Positions 1 through 10,693 of a DNA stretch of 64,000 nucleotides are shown here, in pieces. The DNA comes from Paenibacillus sp. OVF10 (lineage in GTDB: Bacteria; Bacillota; Bacilli; Paenibacillales; Paenibacillaceae). The notes under the pieces were generated by a model. The model did not search any database and was not told the origin of the DNA. It worked only from the letters and a program-made list of their open reading frames with translations. Position numbers and translations under genes: made by a program. The stretch's first letter is position 1, and the number at the start of each line of letters is the position of its first letter. The stretch is taken from NCBI GenBank assembly GCA_022836915.1, contig CP094668.1, positions 1,550,001-1,614,000 on the forward strand, in the 5' to 3' direction.

Positions 1-128
1 CAGGAGGTGCGGCAAAAGGAACTCCCTTAAAGCTGGTAATTCGCGGGTCCGCCGCGGGCAGTCCTTGCACTTGTCCATGTTCTACCGTAACCAATCTAAG
101 CATACAACATTCTCCTCTCTGGATTTAG

Positions 129-144
129 CTTGTAAGCGTTACCG
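129..144 (+). promoter_or_regulatory. cre-like operator upstream of AraC gene
   Basis: The stretch contains TGTAAGCGTTACC, close to the CcpA cre consensus TGWNANCGNTNWCA. It lies 41 bases before the AraC-type gene at 185. The same 13-mer recurs before the GH94 gene at 40964. CcpA control is inferred from the match; no promoter was placed with confidence. Confidence 0.45.
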
Positions 145-184
145 AACATCTGATCAACGTGGCATTAGAAAGGGGGAATCTAGG

Positions 185-993
185 TTGAATCCGATTTGGC
201 ATGAGAGCAGTAGAGCCAGTAATTTGTATTTTATCAGCGGTGGTCACAAGCCGGCCAACGCTCACCAATGGGGGCCAGGCGTGCGTGACGTTTATGCGCT
301 GCACTATATTATCCGTGGTCAAGGGACGCTGGAGACGGGCGGCCGCGTTTTTCGGCTCGTTACCGGGGAAAGCTTTATCATATTTCCGCAAAAAGAGATT
401 TACTATTATCCAGACCCGCAAGATCCATGGGAGTACGTCTGGGTGGAGTTTAGCGGTGAGGACGCCGGGCGGTTGCTGGGGCTCACGCAGCTTTCAGAGG
501 TACAACCCGTGGTGTCGGTCTCGCCGGAGACACTGCAGCCTTTTTCCATCTTGCCTGGAACGCGGGTGCATCATCCTATGAATTACTGCGGGCGGATGCC
601 CGTTTGCGTCTGCTGCTTTCCTACTATATGGAACATTATCCGAGCGAGCCGCAGGTGGACGCCAAGGATTATGTCTGGCTGGCGAGAAAGTACATCGAGC
701 AGAACTACTGGAAGCCGACATTGACCGTCACGGAGATCGTAAAGGCAGTTAATCTGGAGCGCAGTTATTTGTTTCGTCTGTTTAAGGCAACAACCGGCAA
801 GTCTGTTTTGGAGTATATTACATCCTGCCGAATCGGGCGCGCCTGTGAACTGCTGAAGACGTCGGGTCTACCGATTCAATCGGTAGCCTATTCTGTCGGC
901 TACAATGATCCGTTATATTTTTCCAAAGTATTCAAGAAAGTAACTTCACACACGCCAACATCTTATATGATGCTGCATCGGACGAAGGCATAA
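185..993 (+). CDS. AraC-family transcriptional regulator (one frame break)
   Basis: A 269-residue AraC/XylS-type regulator once one base is restored. The N-terminal cupin-like sensor half (residues about 1-130) is followed by two helix-turn-helix motifs, seen in LTVTEIVKAVNLERSYLFRLF and the signature stretch ending VGYNDPLYFSKVFKK. The start is TTG at 185 with AAAGGGGG eight bases upstream; the longer reading from 65 has no ribosome site. The frame breaks in a run of five T at 541-545, and one extra T restores PFFHLAWNAGASSYELLRAD. It is convergent with the GH27 alpha-galactosidase gene and probably controls a nearby sugar locus. The target is inferred only. Confidence 0.85.
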
Positions 994-995
994 CG

Positions 996-1199
996 TTAAC
1001 GGAACAGGGCGCAGTTCCCGGACTCTCGAAAATAACGGATCAGCTTCTCAATAGGCTCGCGTCCACAGTTCAGCTTAACTCCTATACAATCGATGCACAG
1101 AAATTGCTGGGCAGAGCGCGAGATCAATTTGAGGTAGATGCCCACATCATCTGAAGAGAGCGGAACCTGACAGGAGGTGCACAGGCGATGTTGAGCCAT
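996..1199 (-). CDS. Small conserved zinc-ribbon-like protein
   Basis: A 67-residue protein with paired cysteines CTSC near residue 8 and CIDC near residue 35, plus two further Cys, which suggests one bound zinc. The body SSDDVGIYLKLI and the tail ESGNCALF resemble small conserved hypothetical proteins found widely in Firmicutes. I do not know a function. Its ATG directly follows the TAA of the alpha-galactosidase gene, with only a weak ribosome site inside that gene, so it is probably translated by coupling. It ends three bases from the stop of the convergent AraC gene. Confidence 0.6.
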   Translation of the reverse strand: MAQHRLCTSCQVPLSSDDVGIYLKLISRSAQQFLCIDCIGVKLNCGREPIEKLIRYFRESGNCALFR

Positions 1200-2362
1200 T
1201 TATTTCACCAGTTTGGCACGCACAATTAAACAATCATGTGCTGCGACAACGGGAGCGAAGCGTTCGCGGAACACGCCAAGCTCTTGATGTTCCCAGCAGT
1301 CATACAGGGACAGCGCATAACCGGCAGCGTAAGGCAGACCCATATCCCAAAATTGCAAAGACAATTCCCGCTGGCTGTCACTCAGGTTGAAGAAACCAAT
1401 AGCTAGATCACCATCTGTGAGTACCTTCACCAGCATAAATACATCGTCTGTGTGAAACCATTGCGGCTCTGGTTTAATGCGGTAAGCTCCGCGCGCTTCT
1501 ACATCCTGATTGATGGCAAGCAGGTCAGGATTCAGGAGAATATCTTTTGTGATCTGGTTAGCCTTGCGCACGTCACATCCGATCATTAATGGGGAACCCA
1601 TCATGGACCAGAGTGAGAAGTGGGTTTTATATTCGATGTCGTTGCATCCGCCGATGCTGCCAATATAATCATTGTTGCTTCCACCGTACATACCAACGAT
1701 TAGCATATCCATGTCGTTATGACAGAAAGAGCCGGTGTATCTTTGTTTCCCCAATTGAGACAAGGCAAGTTCCTTCACTGAATCCCAATTGTCACGGATA
1801 TCACCGGTAGAGCGGTACATATGAGCACCCGATTCCCGAATCCAATCGTATACATCGTCGGCCCCCAGTTGCAGGCGGAGAACAGGATATCGCGTCCGCA
1901 GTTTTTGAGCGCAAGGCTCATCCGTTTGTACAGTAGCTCTCCTGAGATATGACGCGGCTTGAAGCAGTAATCATACTTCAAATAATCAACGCCCCATTCG
2001 GCAAAAAGGGCAGCATCCTGGAATTCATGCTCGAAGCTGCCTGGATACCCGGCACATGTATGCGTACCTACGCATGAATACATGCCGAACTTTAGTCCTT
2101 TGCTATGGATATAGTCAGAGAGCGCTTTCATTCCACTCGGGAATTTCTCCGGGTCAGCCACCAGGTTGCCGTTTGCATCACGTTCCTTCAGGCTCCAGCA
2201 ATCATCAATGACAATATACTCGTAACCTGCGGCCAGATAACCTTCTGATACAAACACATCAGCGACATCCCGAATTAATTGTTCGTTAATATCCCACGTA
2301 AAGGTATTCCACGAATTCCAGCCCAGTGCAGGGGCAAAGCCTAACACTTGATTGTTGCTCAT
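1200..2362 (-). CDS. GH27 alpha-galactosidase (one frame break)
   Basis: Cytoplasmic alpha-galactosidase, 387 residues after repair, with no signal peptide. Family GH27 marks: ALGWNSWNTF at residue 11, VIDDCW at 51, the nucleophile Asp131 in YLKYDYC, and the acid/base region GSFCHNDMDML around 217-219. A C-terminal beta domain follows. It should remove terminal alpha-1,6-galactose from melibiose- or raffinose-type sugars or galactomannan fragments. The frame breaks in C5 at 1862-1866; one more base restores CNWGADDVYDWIRESGAHMY. The start at 2362 has an AAGGATGC-type site upstream. It is followed directly by the small zinc-ribbon gene. Confidence 0.92.
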
Positions 2363-2877
2363 GCTCTCGCATCCTTCCTCATCTCGGTTTTGTTAACAAC
2401 ACTAAACTGAACATAAACGATGAGCGACGTTTCCTGCCATAGCTTAACGTTGCTTGGACATGGACATATGTTGCTCTGCTTGTGCTGGGGGAATTAGCTC
2501 TTCCAATCAGGCTCTCGGCAGGTATTCAGAAGTTGTCGGTAGAAGCATAAGAAAGGAAAAATGTCAGTCAGCGAAGAAGTTATATCTATCTTTTCAGGGA
2601 TCTGTGCGAAACAAGGGTATAGATGTTATGATCGGTGATAATGCTCGAACAGGTTGTCAGAGCCATAGGGAAATTTGAATAGTCTTCAGTATTATTAGGA
2701 AAAATACTCCAGTGAGGAGTCCCCATACGAAAGGAAATAATCTCGTCGGAATGATTATGCATATGGCAGAATGGTTCGAATTGGATAATGTGCGATTGTC
2801 CATCGGTTTTTCGTTAAACATAAGTGTCTGTTTGATATGATCAGATATATAATTTATAGGATTGGGAGTGTTGCCAA
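2363..2877. other. Intergenic region between divergent genes
   Basis: No gene is supported here; the 74-codon reading at 2454-2678 lacks a ribosome site and has no recognisable composition. TTGTTAACAA at 2390-2399 is a 10-base palindrome just upstream of the GH27 gene and could be a repressor site. TATAAT at 2848-2853 is a plausible -10 element for the DNA repair gene at 2878, but its -35 element is poor. Confidence 0.4.
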
Positions 2878-3584
2878 ATGAATCTAGATGAAGTGATGCA
2901 GGAGCTTGAAGCGTTGGGCAAAGAACGAACGAAAAAATCTATATCTCCAATGGTGCGCATGAACCGTTATTTGGCGTGGCAACCGGGGCGATGAAACCAA
3001 TGGCGAAGCGGATCAACAAGGATCAACCTTTGGCAGAGCAACTATATGCAACGGGGAATTATGATGCGATGTACTTTGCGGGCGTGATTGCCGATCCTCA
3101 AGCGATGACGGAAGCTGATTTTGACCGTTGGATTGACGCTGCTTATTTTTACATGATCTCTGACTTTATCGTTGCTGTGACGTTAGCCGAGACAGACATT
3201 GCGCAAGAGGTTTCCGATGCGTGGATTGCTAGTGGGGATGAACTGAGAATGTCAGCGGGATGGAGCTGTTACTGTTGGTTGCTCGGCAGTCGAAAGGATG
3301 CTGAGTTTTCGGAGAATAAACTGATGGAGATGCTGGAACAGGTGAAAAAGACGATTCACGAATCTCCGGAACGAACGAAATATTCGATGAACAACTTCCT
3401 GTATACGGTCGCGACATCCTATCAACCGTTGCACGATCAGGCAGTGGAGACAGCCGAGGCTGTGGGACCTGTCGAAGTGAACAAGGACAAGCCCAAAAGC
3501 AAATTGCTGAATGCCTCCGAAAATATCCAAAAGGCAGTGGAAAAAGGTCGGACGGGGTTCAAGCGTAAATATGTAAGGTGTTAA
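2878..3584 (+). CDS. AlkD-like DNA alkylation repair protein (one frame break)
   Basis: Member of the DNA alkylation repair family (HEAT-like repeats, PF08713 type), 235 residues after repair. Such proteins remove or act on alkylated purines without base flipping. Visible family stretches are FGVATGAMKPMAKRI near the N-terminus, YDAMYFAGVIADP, FDRWIDAAYFYMISDF and the central AGWSCYCWLL. The C-terminus is basic (KGRTGFKRKYVRC). ATG at 2878 has GGGAGTG upstream. The frame breaks in A6 at 2932-2937; one extra A gives RTKKIYISNGAHEPLFG. It stands alone. Confidence 0.8.
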
Positions 3585-3805
3585 TGGGAATCACTGTAAT
3601 AGACTAGAACATCAGGAGATGTAACACATGCAGGAGGTGCTCGTATGGACGTAGAGAGTGTCTCCTTTTTGTGTTGTTGTGAGTATCACGTACTTGGGTA
3701 ACTGAAATCTAGTAACCGTCAAGCTACAAGTTAGTCAACAAATTTTCTGTCGATCCTTTATACTAATAAAGCCAGAAACATATCTAAGGAGTTGCCAAAT
3801 CCAAT

Positions 3806-4989
3806 ATGAATAAAAAAGAAGTCGCGCATATACGCAAGCAGTTTAAACTCGATCACGATCTACTGAATATTTACGATATTCTCAACGTGTATATTACGAA
3901 GGAAACCAATGAGGTCTATCACTGGGAGCGTCACCCGTTCGAACTGGTGGACAGAGAGAAGCAGGAGCTGTACATGGGCAATTTCAAAAATTGCTGACAG
4001 GTGATTTGGATCAGAAGTTGTTTGAATTGAAGTTCCAGGAAGCGGCGGAGGACCCGGCTCAGGTACTGCTTCACCAGGCGCTGGTAACAGGTGATCCGGA
4101 TGAATGGCAGGATCTGATGCTGCTGCTCGTGGATCGAATGCTGGTAGATACAAAGTTTGAGCGGGATATGGTAGCTACGTTCGTGCGTGGACAGTATTAT
4201 CTGCCAACCAAGGCTAGAAACGAAGCCACGGAAGAGAGTGAGAAGAATGAGGTGTTCGCCCATCCGTTCATTCTGTGCAGCGTAAATTCCACGGAGAAAC
4301 AGCGGAAGACACTCTTGTTTGATTACGTGGAGAGAGAATTCAAATACAACATTATTGTCGATCCGATTATCAAATTAAGCACACCAGAGCAAGGATTCCT
4401 GTACCCTAGCGTAACGGACAACTACTCCGATGTGAATCGTGTTCTATATTGTACAGGGAAATCGAATTTCCCGAACCCGCATTTTGTTGAAAATGTATTG
4501 AATGGAGAAAGATCCGTAACCGCACTGGAAGAACGGGCGATCTTCGAAGATATCGTCAAGGAAGTGGCCGGTGAACAGCTTGACTCAGCCACTATTGCAC
4601 ATGTATATGAGGAGATCAACCGAGTCATCGAGATTAACGAAGAGTCCCATGAGGAAGAACCTCCGAAGCTGGATTATAAAGATCTGGAACGTGTACTGAC
4701 CGCAAGCGGTATAGAGGATCTGACAACGGAGAAAGTAGAACGTGCCTTCGAAACGATCGTTGATAACAAGAACTATGAGATGAAGGCAACCAGTGTTATG
4801 CCGAAATTCACGTCCAAGTCTATTAAAATCGAAACCAAGGTTGCTACGATTTCGGTTAGCCCACAAGACCTGCGATATGTAAAACAGGTGAACTATCAAG
4901 GCAGACGTTGCATCATGATTGAAGTGGATGAAGATGTCGTGATTGAAGGGTTTACGCTCAATACCGAAAAACTTATAAATGAGGATTGA
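3806..4989 (+). CDS. DUF4317 family protein (one frame break)
   Basis: A 394-residue protein whose N-terminus (MNKKEVAHIRKQFKLD) and the stretch KQELYMGNFKK match DUF4317 proteins of Bacilli and Clostridia, whose function is unknown. No membrane segment or signal is seen. The C-terminal third is acidic and helical. The frame breaks in A5 at 3986-3990; adding one A joins NFKKLLTGDLDQKLFELKFQ. The nearest ribosome site, AAGGAG, lies 14 bases before the ATG, further than usual. It is convergent with the response regulator gene, with a shared hairpin between them. Confidence 0.75.
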
Positions 4990-5051
4990 TTGTAGACCAT
5001 GATGATGTAAAATCATCAGACCATGACGAATGAACGTCCATATATGTTGAA

Positions 5052-5092
5052 AAAAGCCCAAGCCTAGGCATTATGCCAAAGCTTGGGCTTTC
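5052..5092. terminator. Bidirectional intrinsic terminator
   Basis: Inverted repeat AAAGCCCAAGC / GCTTGGGCTTT with A and T tracts on either side, lying between the convergent genes ending at 4989 and 5101. Confidence 0.85.
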
Positions 5093-5100
5093 TTGATATT

Positions 5101-6219
5101 TCATGATTGACGCAACAATTGTTTGATATCCGCTGCCGGACTGGAGCCAAGCTCCTCTTGGAGCAATTCCTCCAGTACCAGATACTGGCGCTGCGCTTCG
5201 GTTCTTCGTCCAAGCGACAGATACAAGAGGATGATCTCGCGATGAATATCTTCCCGAATCGAATCAATCTGGAGGATACGTTCAAAATAATACAACGCCC
5301 GTAACGGCTCGCCTGCCTTCGCGTGATAGTGCGCCGCGGTTTCCATCGTCATGATGAAATCCAGCTCCAGCTGTCTGGACCACGCGAAAGCCCACTCATA
5401 ATGCCTTCCTCTCAGGAGTTCACCCGTATACAACGTGTCCATCCGCTCAAAGAGCTCGGGGCGATGTGCCGATGCCTGACGCATCTGCCGGAACAAAGCC
5501 TCGAACTCGTACAGATCACAGTTAATGGCTTCCCGGTCGATACGGATACCGTTTCTGTCCTTGAGAATGATCGGCATGTCACTGTTATCACCGATGGCAC
5601 GTCGCACGTAGTACAGTGTGGAGTTGATGTTGGTCCAGGCTTTCTGCGGACTGAGGTCTTTCCACAACGTATCGGCCAAGGCATCGCGGGTGGTCGATTT
5701 GGTATACAGCAAGAATGCCAGCAATTCTTCCGTCTTGGGCGTTCTAAGCTTGATGGGACTGTCTGCTCCGGCTCCACCAAACACGGTGAATTCACCGAAC
5801 AGACGAACGTTCAGTTTGGGTTCCGGCACCGCTGGTTCAGGTGTTGGCATGGACTCGTGAAGCTTTTCCTGCAACCGCTTGATGCTGCGGTTCAGTCGCT
5901 CTGCCGTGACAGGCTTGATGACGTAATCGATCACCTCTTTGTCGAAGGCCTGCACGGCATATTCCTCATATCCAGTCACCAGCACGATTGGAAGTGAAGG
6001 ATGATGTTTACGCAATTCACCAATGAGTTGCATACCCGAGATGCGAGGCATCGTAATGTCCAGAAATGCCGCATCGAAGCTATTCTCTGCTGCATATTCA
6101 CAGGCTTCCTCCGGGTCGTGAAATGCGCGAGACACCTCAACTTCTCCACTTTCTGTCAAAATGCGATTCAGTCGCTTCAGCGACAAATCCTCATCATCCA
6201 CGATGATGACTTTCATCAT
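5101..6219 (-). CDS. Response regulator: receiver plus SARP/BTAD output
   Basis: A 372-residue cytoplasmic response regulator. Residues 1-125 form a receiver domain with the acidic pair DDE at 8-10, phospho-acceptor Asp54 in FLDITMP and Lys in YVIKPV. Residues about 138-230 form an OmpR-like winged helix (VRLFGEFTVF, KTEELLAFLLY), and residues 240-370 a helical bacterial transcriptional activation domain with TPR-like repeats. This receiver-SARP design (COG3947) is usual in Paenibacillaceae. Its ATG overlaps the stop of the hybrid kinase gene by four bases, so the two are one operon and surely partners. The target genes are unknown. Confidence 0.9.
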   Translation of the reverse strand: MMKVIIVDDEDLSLKRLNRILTESGEVEVSRAFHDPEEACEYAAENSFDAAFLDITMPRISGMQLIGELRKHHPSLPIVLVTGYEEYAVQAFDKEVIDYVIKPVTAERLNRSIKRLQEKLHESMPTPEPAVPEPKLNVRLFGEFTVFGGAGADSPIKLRTPKTEELLAFLLYTKSTTRDALADTLWKDLSPQKAWTNINSTLYYVRRAIGDNSDMPIILKDRNGIRIDREAINCDLYEFEALFRQMRQASAHRPELFERMDTLYTGELLRGRHYEWAFAWSRQLELDFIMTMETAAHYHAKAGEPLRALYYFERILQIDSIREDIHREIILLYLSLGRRTEAQRQYLVLEELLQEELGSSPAADIKQLLRQS

Positions 6220-9200
6220 GTTTCATAACCCCCATTCCCATCTATGCTTTGACGTTGATTTGGAAGATCAAATGTAATCCGCGTTCCCTCGCCGTCCAGA
6301 CTTTCTATCTGAAGGTGTCTGCCATACAGCAGATTCAACCGGCTGGAGATATTCCATAGTCCAACGCCGTTACTGCCGTCCGTGGATTGCCGAATTTCGT
6401 CCATCCGTTGCTTGGTTATGCCGATTCCGTTGTCCTCAATGGTGAAACGTGTTTCCGTATCATTCAGATTGCGGATAGACAACATGACGCGACCACCGCG
6501 AATGCTGGACATCAGGCCGTGCCGGATCGCGTTTTCGATCAGAGGCTGCAACGTGAGGGGCGGAATGTCCATGTTCCGGTTCACATCCGCATCCACATCG
6601 ATAATGACCTCCAACCTTGACCCAAAGCGGGCTTGCTCAATCGCTACGTATGCCTCGATCATCTCCAGTTCGTTCATCAGGCTGGTTTTTGAGTCCAGAT
6701 GTTTGAAGTGCACACTGCGTCTTAAATAACTCGATAATTGCAAAATCAATTGTTCTGCCCGATTCGGCGCATCCATGCACAATTCGGCAATGGCGTTCAG
6801 AGCGTTATACAGAAAGTGTGGGTTCATCTGTGACCGCAAAAAAGATATTTCCGCATCTCGCGCAGCTTGGACGGATGTTTTCATCCGAGTCAAACCGCCG
6901 ATCCGTGCCAGCAGTTCCTCCGATTCGAACGGCTTGGATACAAAATCATTGGCGCCTTTCTCCAAGGCCAACTTCAATTGATTAGCTTTATTACTCGCTG
7001 TCAGCATGAGTACAGGCAACTCGGAAGGAGAGAAGCGCTCCCTGATCCGTTCCAGCAATTCGTAACCCGACATGTCGGGCATCATGATATCAGCAATGAC
7101 AAGATGCACGGCGGGAAGCTGGTCGAGTAGCTCCAGTACCGAAGGTGAGCGTGAAGTGACCGCGTAACTGTATCCTTCCAGCTTCAAGAGATTTACTATT
7201 GTTTGCAAATTAGCCGAGTCGTCATCCACAACGATGATCCATTCGTCTTTATTCCCTTCTACAATTGTTGGTTCTTCGAACCGGAGTAGCCGATTACCAG
7301 GACCTGTAGGAGCGATGGTAAGCGGCATAACGTTGGAACGTTTCTCTCCTTTTTCTCTGCCAGCGGAAAGGTCAGGATGAACGTAGCACCCATGCCGGGT
7401 GCTGATTCCGCATGAATGGTTCCTCCGTGCAGTTCGACCAACTTGCGCGTAATGCTTAGTCCAAGACCGGTGCCTCCAGCAACGGCTGGACCGGTATCTG
7501 CTTCCTGCTCGAATGGCAGGAAGATGTGCTCCAGCTTGTCCTTGCCGATGCCACGACCAGTATCCACAATGCGCATTTCCGCTTTGCCTTGCACAACTGT
7601 AGCTTTGATGCTTACCGTGCCACGTTCCGTGAACTTAACTGCATTGCCAATCAGATTATGCAAAATCTGAATTAGTCGGTTGCCGTCTGCATAGATCGGT
7701 GGGAAATGCGCCGGGATGCGGTTGATAAGCTCCACCTTTTTCGTGCCAAGCAGGAAGGAGTGCATACGCATGACCGATTCTACAAACGAGTACAGATCGG
7801 TCGAAGACCGGTGGAGCGGGATGTCGCCATGTTTCATTTTCGAATAATCCAGCAATTCATCGACTAGATAGGTTAATCGTCTTCCACTTCCCGTCACGAT
7901 CGCCAGATTGTGCGCTTGCTCATCGGTAAGGGGACCCTCTGCGCCTTTAAGCAGGCTTTCACTGATGTTGACAATCGCGTTCAGCGGTGTTTTGAGCTCA
8001 TGCGAAGTATTGGACAGGAAGTCATCCTTCACTTTGTCGAGTAAGAGCAACTGATCTTTGAGGGTGCGAACCGTACGATAGGCCTCGAAGAACCGAAGCA
8101 CCGCCAGAAACAGCATCAGGATGCTGAACAGGACAATGGAAGCCTGCCCGATATTCATGTTTTCCTTGAGCGAGATCGAGAAGAGATTAATGTCCAGACA
8201 GTACAGCATGATGCTTAAGAGAGCTGCGTACCACAGAAAAGTAGACAGCCGTTCGCCCTTCTCACTGGTCAGAAACTGTGATGCGCATTGATACAGCAAC
8301 CACAATAGCAGCAACGTGTACATAACGACGACGTAAGGTGCAGCCAGCCCATAGATGGAAATAGGCAGGAGCGCGACCATGCATAAGTATGCTCCGAAGA
8401 TGATGAGGATCACCGCTGTGAGCATACTGGACAGGATGCCTGTTTTGAATCGGTAGAAGTAAAAGGTTAACAGACCCAGACATGCCACAGAGCAGAAATC
8501 TTTTAATTTATAGAGCGTGCTAAAGGAGATTTCCGTGCCCGCCATGGATAACACACGTTCGCTGATCATGCCGTTATAGAGTGCATATAACAGACAGATT
8601 AGACCAATCAGCAGCAGGGAATCGTCCCTGTTTCGGTAGAGTGCAGACCCTAGGTAACTGATGAGGAATATGATCGAAATGGTACCCAGTACAGCAAGCG
8701 TGCCAAATTCGATAGCTGTGTTGAATTGATGTTTTTTCAGCATGGCTGCTTGTTCGCCAAAAAGAGTGGACCTGGAATGCCAGAGTCCGTGTAATCGTAA
8801 TTAGCCACCCGGATCAAAATCTCAATGTCACCGCCATGATAGGGGAAAAAGCCAATCTGGGGGAGTTTCCTGGTCGGTAACCTGCGGATTTTGCCACGGC
8901 ATGCCCGTCTTCCAGCAGCTTGTTGCCATTGATGTAGATTTCGCTGGCAAAACGAATGTTCATTTTTTTGATCGCCAGTGTTCCTTCAACAGGTGCATTA
9001 CGCAGCACCAGTCGATACGTGGCGAAGCCGTGGGTTGGCAGTCGTTCGCCATCCACTTTAAGTCGATTCCAGGAGCCGGGAACGGTTGCATAGGTATCGG
9101 GTGCTTTCGTTGGACCAGCCTGATTCGGAGTTGCAGATTCGTCAGGAAGCAATCGCTCCCAGTAAAATTCCCACTCCCCGTCTAGCTTGATCCGCTTGTC

Positions 9201-9344
9201 CTGTTCTGGGTTCCAGTCCGATAGGTCCATAACACCTTGACGGGCATGAAGAGCCGCAGATTGGGGTTCTCTGATCGTTGACAGGAGCAGTACGGTAATA
9301 GCGAGTACAACAGTCAGGACAACGCCTGAAATTTTTAATAACAC
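6216..9344 (-). CDS. Large hybrid sensor kinase with two kinase modules (three frame breaks)
   Basis: A 1043-residue membrane sensor after three one-base repairs. Order: one N-terminal membrane helix; an extracellular jelly-roll-like domain (about 30-190, LDGEWEFYWERLL, ATVPGSWN); seven or so membrane helices (about 210-430); a HisKA kinase with His449 in SHELKTPLN and an ATPase domain (GGTGLGLSI); a receiver with Asp753; then a second, LytS/YesM-type kinase with His844 in QMNPHFLYN and its own ATPase domain. Start GTG at 9344 has AAGGAG nine bases upstream. Breaks: G5 at 8859-8863, A5 at 8759-8763, T5 at 7350-7354; repairs give NSPQIGFFPYHGGDIEI, GPLFFGEQAAMLKK and AEKKGEKRSNV. It phosphorylates the SARP-type partner by inference. 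Confidence 0.88.
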
Positions 9345-9491
9345 GAAATGCTGCTCCTTTAGAGTTTGTTCAAAACCTTTGGTAGATTCGGACAAAATCT
9401 CTTGTATTCTATCGGCATTGTAGCGAATATCTCTAGGGGGCGCAATCAAATTTCGACATTTTTTTCTGTTTATTATTTGTTTATTGTGAGG

Positions 9492-9529
9492 AAAAAGCCC
9501 GAAAGTCATCACGACTTTTGGGCTTTTTT
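9492..9529. terminator. Intrinsic terminator hairpin
   Basis: Stem AAAAGCCCGAAAGTC / CGACTTTTGGGCTTTTTT. It lies between the start of the hybrid kinase and the end of the minus-strand AraC gene, and ends the latter; the T tract on the plus strand makes it symmetric. Confidence 0.75.
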
Positions 9530-9575
9530 GTACCTTTTTTATGAGAAAGGTTATTTCAATATGTTGTACTTGAAT

Positions 9576-10522
9576 TCACACCCAACCCGTGAATTCCAAT
9601 ATCGACGCTTTTGCAGACTGTGCTTCGGTATGAGCCCCTTTGCGCCAGGCTTTAGGTGATTCGCCCATCAGTTTGGCAAAGCAGCGGTTAAAGCTGGAGA
9701 TGGATCGGAAGCCAACTTGCTCGGAGATGGACAGGATGGAGGCCTCCGTGCTTTTCAATCGCTTGCATGCCTCTTCGACCCGGGTACTATTCAGAAAATC
9801 GAGTGGTGTGGTTCCCATAATTTCATGGAACTTGCGGCGAAAATGCGTTGTACTCAGATGACACAGATCAGCGAGATAATCGATGGTTACGGGCATCATG
9901 TAATTTTGGGTGATAAACTCCAGCACGGGTGAGATGACCAAGTCCCCTTGGAGGTCTCGTTCCCGTTCCTGATCCTGAGATGACAAGCGCTCGCTGCTCG
10001 CATGAATTCGAAGCAGTTCGATATATAGAGACATCAACAAGCCGTACGCGCTCTCCCGATAATAGGGAGACTGCTGCTTGATCTCTTCTACCACTGATGT
10101 TGCGAGCATGTGAATTTTAGGATACTGTTCCTTATTCAGAATACAATTGGCTCCCTGAATCGCCCATAGATTCGGTTCAATGTGACTTTGGGGTGTTTTG
10201 AGCGAATGATGGAAGAGTTCTTCCGGTGAAAAAAGATATAAGCCCACAGGCTGGCGTTATTAGGTGAGCTGTATGTGGTATGCGGAAGGTATCGGGGAAT
10301 GAAGGTGATGTCGCCTGCCCGAAAAGGCACAGATTCTCCCTTTATCTCCATGATGCCTCCATCGGAATAACAGATGCCAATCTCCATGTGGTTATGGAAA
10401 TGAAGATGCTCACTCTTGATATCGGATATTCTCCAGCGGTCTCCACTGAGTAACAGGACAGGGAAATCAATGGGCAGGCTGTAGTGACGATATTCAATGA
10501 CCGGTTTCTTCGGTTTGGGCAT
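9576..10522 (-). CDS. AraC-family regulator, divergent from GH105 operon (one frame break)
   Basis: A 315-residue AraC-type regulator after repair. The N-terminal half is a cupin sensor (HLHFHNHMEIGICYSDGG, FRAGDITFIPRYLPH); the C-terminal half carries two helix-turn-helix units (YLADLCHLSTTHFRRKF and ISEQVGFRSISSFNRCFAK). The frame breaks in A6 at 10229-10234 on the plus strand; one extra T in the coding sense gives WAYIFFSPEELFHHSL. It is transcribed away from the GH105/GH112 operon, with a 170-base shared control region. It very likely activates that operon on sensing an oligosaccharide and may control itself. Confidence 0.88.
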
Positions 10523-10616
10523 TTTCGAGGACTCCTATGTATAAATGATTGAAATTGCACAGTTTTGTTGCGAATATGCTTAGATTGAGACTATTTTACT
10601 GCGTACAATGGAATAA

Positions 10617-10629
10617 GTAAAGCGTTTAC
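10617..10629 (+). promoter_or_regulatory. cre-like palindrome before GH105 operon
   Basis: GTAAAGCGTTTAC is a near-perfect 13-base palindrome with the CG core of a CcpA cre site. It lies 65 bases upstream of the GH105 start, in the region shared with the divergent AraC gene. It could instead be a LacI-family operator. Confidence 0.45.
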
Positions 10630-10693
10630 AAAAATGGACGGACACCTCTCAGGGCGCACTTGGGGGCGTGTGCGCAGGGAGAGGGGAATAACA

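Noticed and set aside
3585-3805. Terminator after the DNA repair gene
   Set aside because: AGGAGA at about 3615 and TCTCCTTTTT at about 3660 could pair, but the loop is long and the stem short, so I do not call it.
5323-5997. A 224-codon open reading on the plus strand
   Set aside because: It is the antisense shadow of the response regulator gene, which has clear domains; the shadow has no ribosome site and no recognisable protein features.
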